In this document: piece by piece, positions 13,372-19,818 of the stretch
How the letters are laid out: each line of letters opens with the position of its first letter
Position numbering within the stretch: position 1 is the stretch's first letter
NCBI GenBank assembly: GCA_002320775.1
Contig: DCKY01000216.1
Location: 31,581-51,398, forward strand
DNA length: 19,818 nucleotides
Direction of reading: 5' to 3'
Source: Planctomycetes bacterium UBA1662
GTDB lineage: Bacteria > Planctomycetota > UBA8108
Notes under the pieces: model-generated
Database searches by the model: none
What the model saw: only the letters and a program-made list of their open reading frames with translations
What the model was told of the DNA's origin: nothing
Translations under genes and position numbers: made by a program

Positions 13372-15426
13372 ATGATGCGGTTCCCCCGATCGAAGCTCTG
13401 CCTCCAGGCCCTCGTGGTCCTGCTGAGCATCGCGTCTCTTGCTGAAGCGGCTGACAAGCGCCCGAACATCCTCTTCATCTTCACCGATGACCACGCCCCC
13501 CATGCCATCGGCGCCTATGGCTCGAAGATCAACAAGACGCCCCACATGGACCGGCTGGCGCGAGAGGGAATGATCTTCCACAACAGCTTCTGCACCAACT
13601 CGATCTGCGGGCCGAGCCGCGCCGTGATCCTGACCGGCAAGCACAGCCACCTCAACGGCTTCATGACCAATGGCAATACCTTCGACGGCTCCCAGCAAAC
13701 CTTTCCCAAGCTGATGCGCAAGGCCGGCTACCAGACCGCCATGATCGGCAAATGGCACCTCAAGACCGAGCCCACCGGCTTTGACTTCTGGGAGGTGCTC
13801 ATCGGCCAGGGACCCTACTACAACCCGCCGATGCGGACACCTGCGGGGACCAGGAAATACACCGGCTACACCACCAGCATCATCACCGACATCACGCTCG
13901 ACTTTCTGAAGAACAAGCGCGACAAGGAAAAGCCCTTCGTCCTCATGTACCAGCACAAGGCGCCGCATCGCAATTGGGCGCCCGGCCCGGGCTACCTCAA
14001 CATGTACGACGACGTGACCATCCCCGAGCCGGCGACTCTCTTTGATAAATGGGAGAACCGAACCAGCGCGGCGAAGACCCAGACCATGACGGTGGAGCGC
14101 CACCTGAGTGTCAACGATCTGAAGCTCAACACGCCCCGCGGCCTGACCAAGGAGCAGCTCGCGGTCTGGAACGCCGCCTACGGCCCCAAGAACGAAGCGT
14201 TCCGAAAGGCCAAGCTCGAGGGCAAAGAGCTGGTGCGCTGGAAATACCAGCGCTACATCAAGGACTACCTGCGCTGCGTCGCGGCGGTGGATGATGGCAT
14301 CGGCCAGATCCTCAAGTATCTCGACGATGAGAACCTCGCCGACAACACCATCGTCATCTACAGCTCCGACCAGGGTTTCTACCTCGGAGATCACGGCTGG
14401 TACGACAAACGCTGGATGTACGAGGAGTCCCTCCGCATGCCGCTGATCGTGCGCTGGCCGGGAGTCATCAAGCCGGGAAGCGCCAACCACCACCTGGTAC
14501 AGAACCTCGACTACGCCGAGACCTTCCTCGATGTGGCGGGAATCAACATTCCCGACGATATGCAGGGCCACAGCCTCCTGCCGCTGTTCAAGGGCGAGTC
14601 GCCCGCTGACTGGCGCGACTCGATCTACTACCACTACCTCGAGTTCCCCGGCGCCCACAGCGTCCGGAGGCACTACGGGGTCCGAACCCGGACCCACAAG
14701 CTCATCCGTTACTACAACATCGACGAATGGGAGCTCTTCGACCTGAGCAAGGACCCGGACGAGCTGGTCAGCGTGCACGGCAAAGAAGACTACGCCAAGG
14801 TACAGAAAGATCTCGAGCAGGAGATCTTGAGGCTTCAGAAGCTCTACGCTGACAACGAGCCCGAGAAATCGGTGAAGAAGAGAAAGACCAATGCCAAGGC
14901 ACTCAAGCGCAAGGCGCGGCAGGTCAAGCTCAAGAAGGTCCTGCACCTTGAGAAGCCGGGCGCCCCCCTGCCGAAGGATCTCGACCCCTCCGCCAAGCCG
15001 CTGACCGTCGGAGCCTGGTGTACGCCTGAATCCGGCGACGGAGTCCTCGTTGCCCAGGGCGGCGAGTCGACCGGCTACAGCCTCTACCTTGCCGGCGGCA
15101 AGGCCCGTTTCGCCGTGCGCAGCGGCGGCGAGCTCAAGGTGGTCGTGAGCGACCTGAAAATCGAGGCCGGCAAGCGAACCCACATCGCGGGCACCCTCGC
15201 CGCCACCGGCAAGCTGACCGTGCTTGTAAACGGGAAGGCGGTCGGCCAGGGGCCGGGACACCTGCTGCCCAGCAAGCCCTTTGATGGCCTGAGCGTCGGC
15301 GATGATACCGAATCCCTCGTCGCCAACTATACGGCCCCCACGAAGCTGAAGGGCTCCCTCGAAGACATCCGGATCTACTGGGGTGTCCTGGACGCGAAGG
15401 AAATAAGGGCCTGGGCCTCGAAATAA
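13372..15426 (+). CDS. Exported sulfatase with C-terminal LamG-like domain
   Basis: A 684-residue exported sulfatase. The signal peptide covers about residues 1-26 (ending LAEA). Cys79 in CGPSRAVILTG is the residue oxidised to formylglycine by a sulfatase-maturing enzyme. Other active-site pieces are FTDDHAP with Asp39-Asp40, GKWH with Lys127 and His129, and SSDQGFYLGDHGWYDKRW with Asp333 and Gln334. The block GWYDKRWMYEESLRMPL resembles type I sulfatases acting on sulfated sugars or glycans, but the substrate is unknown. A lysine/arginine-rich stretch (about 500-525) leads to a region of about 145 residues (541-684) with the pattern of a LamG/concanavalin-like domain, perhaps for carbohydrate binding. 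The start is ATG 13372 or ATG 13375. It lies between the cytochrome gene and a PhyH dioxygenase. Confidence 0.93.
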   Translation: MMRFPRSKLCLQALVVLLSIASLAEAADKRPNILFIFTDDHAPHAIGAYGSKINKTPHMDRLAREGMIFHNSFCTNSICGPSRAVILTGKHSHLNGFMTNGNTFDGSQQTFPKLMRKAGYQTAMIGKWHLKTEPTGFDFWEVLIGQGPYYNPPMRTPAGTRKYTGYTTSIITDITLDFLKNKRDKEKPFVLMYQHKAPHRNWAPGPGYLNMYDDVTIPEPATLFDKWENRTSAAKTQTMTVERHLSVNDLKLNTPRGLTKEQLAVWNAAYGPKNEAFRKAKLEGKELVRWKYQRYIKDYLRCVAAVDDGIGQILKYLDDENLADNTIVIYSSDQGFYLGDHGWYDKRWMYEESLRMPLIVRWPGVIKPGSANHHLVQNLDYAETFLDVAGINIPDDMQGHSLLPLFKGESPADWRDSIYYHYLEFPGAHSVRRHYGVRTRTHKLIRYYNIDEWELFDLSKDPDELVSVHGKEDYAKVQKDLEQEILRLQKLYADNEPEKSVKKRKTNAKALKRKARQVKLKKVLHLEKPGAPLPKDLDPSAKPLTVGAWCTPESGDGVLVAQGGESTGYSLYLAGGKARFAVRSGGELKVVVSDLKIEAGKRTHIAGTLAATGKLTVLVNGKAVGQGPGHLLPSKPFDGLSVGDDTESLVANYTAPTKLKGSLEDIRIYWGVLDAKEIRAWASK

Positions 15427-15452
15427 ACACCAGAATTTCCCGGGAGGCGAAC

Positions 15453-16289
15453 ATGTCGTCGGAGCCACTGACAGCTGAACAGATCGAGGACTTCCACCGC
15501 GATGGTTATCTCATCATCAGATCGATGTTTGACACCGAAGAGATGAAGCTCTTGAAGCGGGCGGCAAAAGAAGATCGCGAGCTCGAGGCCCACTCCTACA
15601 GCAAGGGAGATGGTGAAGGCGGCAAGGTGCGCATGTCGTTGTGGAATCACCCGGGAGATGGGATCTACGGTATGTTCGCACGCTGCCGCCGAATCGTCGA
15701 CGGCTCGGAGCAGCTCCTTGGCGAAGAGGTCTACCACTATCACTCCAAGATGATCATGAAGGATCCCAAGGTTGGCGGCGCCTGGACCTGGCACCAGGAC
15801 TATGGCTACTGGTACCAGAATGGCTGCCTCTGGCCGCGCCTGGTGAGCGCCACGATAGCGGTCGATGCCGCTACCCCCGAGAACGGCTGCATGCAGTTCC
15901 TCAAGAGTTCCCACAAGCTTGACCGGATCGACCACGAGCTCACCGGTGACCAGGCCGGCGCCGACATGGAGCGCGTGAACGAGGCCATCAAACGGGGAGA
16001 GGTTGTCCACTGCGAGATGAAACCGGGAGATGTCTGCTTCTTTCACTGCAACCTGCTTCATCGTTCAGACCAGAACCGCTCCGAGAACCCGCGCTGGGCC
16101 ATGATCTGCTGCTACAACGCGGCCTCCAACGACCCCTTCAAGGACTCTCACCATCCGCGCTATACACCGCTCTCCAAGGTGGACGATTCAAAGATCAAGG
16201 AGGTCGGGATCAGGCGCTTCAGCGATGATGAATCCGATGTCGCCTGGCTTGATGACCAGGAAGACCAGAGCGCCAGGGGTCTCGATTAA
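15453..16289 (+). CDS. Phytanoyl-CoA dioxygenase (PhyH) family Fe(II)/2-oxoglutarate oxygenase
   Basis: A 278-residue cytosolic enzyme that would hydroxylate a small organic substrate with O2 and 2-oxoglutarate. The iron triad is His114 and Asp116 in WHQDYGYW and His203 in CNLLHRSDQNRS. Arg214 lies eleven residues after the distal His, as expected for the 2-oxoglutarate carboxylate contact. The opening FHRDGYLIIRSMFD is typical of PhyH proteins. There is no signal peptide. A strong GGAGG precedes the ATG, and only 26 bases separate it from the sulfatase stop, so the two are probably co-transcribed. The family is broad, so the substrate is unknown. The context suggests processing of a product released outside the cell by sulfatase action, which is inference. 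Confidence 0.9.
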   Translation: MSSEPLTAEQIEDFHRDGYLIIRSMFDTEEMKLLKRAAKEDRELEAHSYSKGDGEGGKVRMSLWNHPGDGIYGMFARCRRIVDGSEQLLGEEVYHYHSKMIMKDPKVGGAWTWHQDYGYWYQNGCLWPRLVSATIAVDAATPENGCMQFLKSSHKLDRIDHELTGDQAGADMERVNEAIKRGEVVHCEMKPGDVCFFHCNLLHRSDQNRSENPRWAMICCYNAASNDPFKDSHHPRYTPLSKVDDSKIKEVGIRRFSDDESDVAWLDDQEDQSARGLD

Positions 16290-16293
16290 GAAC

Positions 16294-16312
16294 CCTGGAA
16301 GGGCTTTCCAGG
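16294..16312 (+). other. Hairpin between phyH and metH
   Basis: CCTGGAA (16294-16300) pairs perfectly with TTCCAGG (16306-16312) around a five-base loop, five bases after the phyH stop. No T-run follows. It is either a transcript-end structure for the sulfatase unit or part of the metH leader. The remaining spacer up to 16402 shows no recognisable riboswitch; at 113 bases it is too short for a full cobalamin riboswitch. Confidence 0.4.
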
Positions 16313-16402
16313 CGGCGACGAGACAAGGGGCTGTCCCGCTTTACTTATCCTGCGGCAAGGTTAGACTACCCTGCCTCAATCCAGACCAGGAGAATTGCCA
16401 CG

Positions 16403-19400
16403 ATGGGCTCCGCGGGAAACAATCCGGCTATAGAAGAATCGCTTCGAGCGGCTCTCGCTGAGCGCATCCTCGTGCTCGATGGCGCCATGGGAACGATGAT
16501 CCAGGCGCATGCGCTCACGGAGGAAGACTTCCGGGGAGAGCGCTTCAGCGGCCACTCCCGCGAGCTCAAGGGCAACAATGATCTCCTCAGCCTGACCCGC
16601 GCGGATCTTATTGGCGACATCCACCGGGCCTTCCTCGAGGCGGGAGCGGACATCATTGAGACCAACACCTTCTCCAGCACATCGATCGCGCAGGCGGACT
16701 ACGGACTCAAGAGCCTGGCAAAGGAGCTCAACACCGCGGCCGCGGGCCTCGCCCGCAAGACTGCGGATGACTTCATGCAGGCCAACCCCGGCCGCGAGTG
16801 CTTCGTTGCCGGAGCCCTGGGCCCTACCAACAGGACCGCCTCGCTCTCGCCGGACGTCGATGACCCGGCCTACAGGGCCGTGACTTTCGACCAGCTGGTC
16901 GAAGCCTACCGGGACCAGGCCGAGGGGCTCATCGAAGGGGGGGCTGATCTCCTGCTGGCCGAGACCACCTTCGACACCCTCAACCTGAAGGCCGCCATCT
17001 TCGCCTTCGAGGAGCTCTTCCGGGAGCGCGGCTCACGGCTGCCGGTGATGCTCTCCATCACCATCACCGATGCCTCGGGACGAACCCTGTCGGGCCAGAC
17101 CGCCGAGGCCTGCTGGAACTCGATTCGCCATGCAAGACCCCTGAGCATCGGGATCAACTGCGCCCTTGGAGCCGCGGCGATGCGCCCCTACATCCGGGAG
17201 CTCTCCCAGGTGGCCGACTGTCACCTGAGCTGCTACCCCAACGCCGGGCTGCCCAACCCTCTCAGCGACACGGGCTACGACGAAACTCCCGAAGACACCA
17301 GCGACGCCCTCGGCGGCCTCGCCGGTGAGGGGCTGCTCAACATTGTCGGCGGGTGCTGCGGTACGACGCCGGAGCATATCCGCGCCATCGTCGAAAGGGT
17401 CAGGGCCTGCGCGCCGCGCAAGCTGCCGGAGACAGCGCCCGCCACCCGGCTCAGCGGCCTGGAGCCCCTCAAGCTCGAAGGCGAGAGGGTTCCCCTGGTG
17501 ATGGTTGGCGAGAGGACCAACGTCACCGGCTCGCCGCGCTTTCGCCGACTGGTCCTCGAGGAAAACTTTGAGGAGGCCCTCTCCATTGCCCGGCAGCAGG
17601 TCGACAACGGGGCCAACGTGATCGACATCAACTTCGATGAGGCCCTGCTCGATTCCGAAGGTTCCATGACGCGCTTCCTCAACCTCATAGCTTCCGAGCC
17701 GGACCTGGCCAGGGTGCCGATCATGATTGACAGCTCCAGGTGGTCGGTTATCGAGGCCGGCCTCAAATGCGCCCAGGGAAAATGCATCGTCAACTCGATC
17801 AGCCTGAAGGAAGGCGAAGAGAGCTTCCTCGAACAGGCTCGCCTGTCGCGGCAGTATGGAGCGGCCGTGGTCGTGATGGCCTTCGATGAGTCCGGCCAGG
17901 CGACCGGCCTTGAAGACCGGATCAGCATCTGCGAGCGGGCCTACGGCCTGCTGACCCGAGAGGTCGGCTTCGACCCGGAGGACATCATCTTCGACCCGAA
18001 CATCCTGACCGTCGCCACCGGCATCGCCGAACACAACGACTACGCCATCAACTTCATCGAGGCGGTCCGGGGAATCAAGAAGCGCTGCCCCGGCGCCCGC
18101 ACCAGCGGCGGGGTGAGCAATATCTCCTTCTCCTTCCGAGGCAACAACGTGGTCCGTGAGGCGATGCATTCGGCCTTCCTCTTCCACGCCATCGAGGCCG
18201 GTCTCGACCTGGCGATCGTGAACGCCGGCATGCTGGAGGTCTACGAAGAGATCGATGCGAGGCTGCTCGAGCTTGTCGAGGACGTCCTCTTCAACCGGCG
18301 CGAGGACTCCACCGAGCGCCTGGTCGAGTACGCGGCCGGGCTGAAAGACCCCGGGCGAAAGGCAGAAAACGACGACAGCAGACTCGCCTGGCGCGATCAG
18401 GATGTCGCCGAACGGCTGAGCCACGCCCTGGTCAATGGCATCACAGACTTCATCGAGAGCGACACGGAGGAGGCCCGCCAGCTCTTCGACCGGCCCCTGG
18501 AGGTCATCGAGGGGCCGCTGATGGACGGCATGAAGATCGTCGGTGACCTCTTCGGTGAAGGAAAGATGTTCCTCCCGCAGGTCGTCAAAAGCGCCAGGGT
18601 CATGAAAAAGGCGGTGGCCTGGCTCGAACCCTTCATGGAAAAAGAAAAGAGCTCGGGAAAAAGCGCCGAGGGCCGCATCGTGATGGCAACGGTACGAGGC
18701 GACGTCCATGATATCGGCAAGAACATTGTGGGTGTCGTCCTGGGCTGCAACAATTGGGACATCGTCGACCTGGGCGTCATGACGCCTTGTGAAAAGATTC
18801 TTGAGACAGCCCGAGAGCTCGATGCGGACCTGATCGGATTGAGCGGCCTCATCACTCCCTCTCTCGACGAGATGGTGGTGGTGGCCTCCGAACTGGAGCA
18901 GGCCGGCTTCTCGACCCCCCTGCTGATCGGCGGGGCGACAACCAGCAGAGCTCACACAGCCATCAAGATCGCGCCCCGGTACTCGCACCCCGTGGTCCAT
19001 GTGCTGGACGCATCGCGGGCCGTTGGGGTCTGCGCCACCCTGCGGCCCGATGGAAAGAACAGGAGCGCCTTCATCGAGGAGAACCTGGAGGCGCAAGACA
19101 AGGCGCGCAGGCAATACGAGAGCGCGCAGGCAAAGCCCGCCTCGATCCTCGACATCGCTGAGGCTCGGAGGCTGAGCTTCCAGGACGACTGGGATTCCAG
19201 GGAACTCTCGACGCCATCGAGGATGGGCATCGAGGTCCTGGAGAGCTTCCCATTGGAAGAGCTTGTCCCCTACATCGACTGGTCGCCGTTCTTCGCGGCC
19301 TGGGAACTCGCGGGACAATTCCCGAAGGTGCTCGAAGATCCGATCGTCGGTGAACAGGCCCGCAAGCTGCACGACGACGCCCTCGGCCTGCTGGAGACCA

Positions 19401-19818
19401 TCGTCTCGAAGAAGCTCCTCGAAGCCCGGGCCGTCACCGGCTTCTTCACGGCGAACTCCCACGGAGATGACGTCCAGCTCTACGCCGACGCCGAGCGAAA
19501 AGACACCCTCGCCACTCTGCATTTCCTCCGTCAGCAGCACCAGCGCGACAGGAGCAAACCTCAGTTCTGCCTCGCTGATTTTATCGCTCCCGACTCGAGC
19601 GGCAAGGTTGACCATATCGGGGCCTTCGCGCTATCGACAGGCTTCGGTCTCGATGAGCTCTGCGGCCGGTTCGAAGCCGACAACGACGACTACAACTCCA
19701 TCATGGCCAAGGCCCTGGCGGACCGGCTGGCCGAAGCCTTCGCCGAGCTTCTGCATCTCAGGGCACGGAACAACCTCGGCTACGGCGCCGACGAAGAGCT
19801 GGGCTACGAAGACCTGAT
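16403..19818 (+). CDS. metH: Cobalamin-dependent methionine synthase (3' end outside window)
   Basis: This enzyme moves a methyl group from 5-methyltetrahydrofolate through cobalamin to homocysteine, making methionine. The frame is open from the ATG at 16403 to the window end: 1138 residues, against about 1230 in E. coli. Four modules appear in order. The homocysteine domain (about 1-340) has the zinc cysteines Cys253 (GINCALG) and Cys318-Cys319 (GGCCGTT). The pterin domain (about 350-640) begins near VMVGERTNVTGS and includes SGGVSNISFSFRGNN. The cobalamin domain (about 650-900) has His769 in DVHDIGKN, the lower cobalt ligand. The reactivation domain starts near 910 with DDWDS and reaches GYGADEELGYEDL. 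About 90 residues, including the usual AdoMet-binding RPAPGYP segment, lie beyond the edge. An AGGAGA stands upstream of the ATG. Confidence 0.97.
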   Translation, partial: MGSAGNNPAIEESLRAALAERILVLDGAMGTMIQAHALTEEDFRGERFSGHSRELKGNNDLLSLTRADLIGDIHRAFLEAGADIIETNTFSSTSIAQADYGLKSLAKELNTAAAGLARKTADDFMQANPGRECFVAGALGPTNRTASLSPDVDDPAYRAVTFDQLVEAYRDQAEGLIEGGADLLLAETTFDTLNLKAAIFAFEELFRERGSRLPVMLSITITDASGRTLSGQTAEACWNSIRHARPLSIGINCALGAAAMRPYIRELSQVADCHLSCYPNAGLPNPLSDTGYDETPEDTSDALGGLAGEGLLNIVGGCCGTTPEHIRAIVERVRACAPRKLPETAPATRLSGLEPLKLEGERVPLVMVGERTNVTGSPRFRRLVLEENFEEALSIARQQVDNGANVIDINFDEALLDSEGSMTRFLNLIASEPDLARVPIMIDSSRWSVIEAGLKCAQGKCIVNSISLKEGEESFLEQARLSRQYGAAVVVMAFDESGQATGLEDRISICERAYGLLTREVGFDPEDIIFDPNILTVATGIAEHNDYAINFIEAVRGIKKRCPGARTSGGVSNISFSFRGNNVVREAMHSAFLFHAIEAGLDLAIVNAGMLEVYEEIDARLLELVEDVLFNRREDSTERLVEYAAGLKDPGRKAENDDSRLAWRDQDVAERLSHALVNGITDFIESDTEEARQLFDRPLEVIEGPLMDGMKIVGDLFGEGKMFLPQVVKSARVMKKAVAWLEPFMEKEKSSGKSAEGRIVMATVRGDVHDIGKNIVGVVLGCNNWDIVDLGVMTPCEKILETARELDADLIGLSGLITPSLDEMVVVASELEQAGFSTPLLIGGATTSRAHTAIKIAPRYSHPVVHVLDASRAVGVCATLRPDGKNRSAFIEENLEAQDKARRQYESAQAKPASILDIAEARRLSFQDDWDSRELSTPSRMGIEVLESFPLEELVPYIDWSPFFAAWELAGQFPKVLEDPIVGEQARKLHDDALGLLETIVSKKLLEARAVTGFFTANSHGDDVQLYADAERKDTLATLHFLRQQHQRDRSKPQFCLADFIAPDSSGKVDHIGAFALSTGFGLDELCGRFEADNDDYNSIMAKALADRLAEAFAELLHLRARNNLGYGADEELGYEDL

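Noticed and set aside
13255..15468. Very long open frame on the minus strand opposite the sulfatase gene
   Set aside because: The plus strand encodes a full sulfatase with all active-site motifs. The minus frame has no recognisable domain and arises from the GC-rich codon pattern.
16290..16402. Possible cobalamin or SAM riboswitch upstream of metH
   Set aside because: Only 113 bases are available, and no B12-box-like or SAM-type conserved core was seen, only one simple hairpin.
17033..19615. 860-codon open frame on the minus strand opposite metH
   Set aside because: metH reads without interruption on the plus strand with all catalytic motifs. The opposite frame is an Asp/Glu/Gly/Val-rich shadow without family features.

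Overview
The window is a GC-rich bacterial chromosome segment with tightly packed genes on both strands. I favour a Planctomycetota-like bacterium. The reasons are a tetrahydromethanopterin (H4MPT) cofactor operon (pabA-type amidotransferase, DUF447 protein, beta-RFAP synthase) in a clearly bacterial context, together with an exported sulfatase carrying a C-terminal LamG-like domain, a PhyH dioxygenase, two exported SMP-30/gluconolactonase-like proteins and a small exported class II-type cytochrome c. Other H4MPT-using bacteria cannot be excluded from this sequence alone.

Layout. (1) 1-945, minus: ATPase of an ABC-2-type exporter, cut by the window edge. (2) 1118-3051, plus: DUF3311 small membrane protein overlapping a sodium:solute symporter, behind a good sigma70-like promoter. 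(3) 3289-5476, plus: pabA, DUF447 and mptG with overlapping stop/start codons, i.e. one translationally coupled operon that fits the early steps of H4MPT synthesis. (4) 5586-6158, plus: an EF-P paralog of the EfpL/YeiP type, converging on a DUF2203 gene (6166-6606, minus). (5) 6704-7567, minus: a CysB-like LysR regulator divergent from panD-panB (7712-8940, plus). The AT-rich spacer holds a perfect palindrome with the LysR T-N11-A pattern. (6) 9068-10604, plus: an unrecognised 126-residue protein and an M42 aminopeptidase. (7) 10632-12686, minus: two SMP-30/gluconolactonase-like genes, one for a secreted protein and one for a lipoprotein. (8) 12918-16289, plus: class II-type cytochrome c, sulfatase and PhyH dioxygenase. 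(9) 16403 to the end, plus: cobalamin-dependent methionine synthase metH, missing about the last 90 residues.

How the genes fit together. The pabA-DUF447-mptG operon would supply the para-aminobenzoate-derived arm of H4MPT for C1 oxidation or formaldehyde detoxification. panD-panB make beta-alanine and ketopantoate for CoA. PanB uses methylene-tetrahydrofolate and MetH uses methyl-tetrahydrofolate, so folate-linked and H4MPT-linked C1 chemistry sit in the same neighbourhood. The sulfatase, PhyH, cytochrome and lactonase-like genes look like an exported catabolic block for sulfated or sugar-derived substrates. No mobile element, CRISPR array, tRNA or rRNA was seen. No gene-free stretch exceeds 300 bases; the longest are 3052-3288 and 12687-12917, each holding a candidate promoter.
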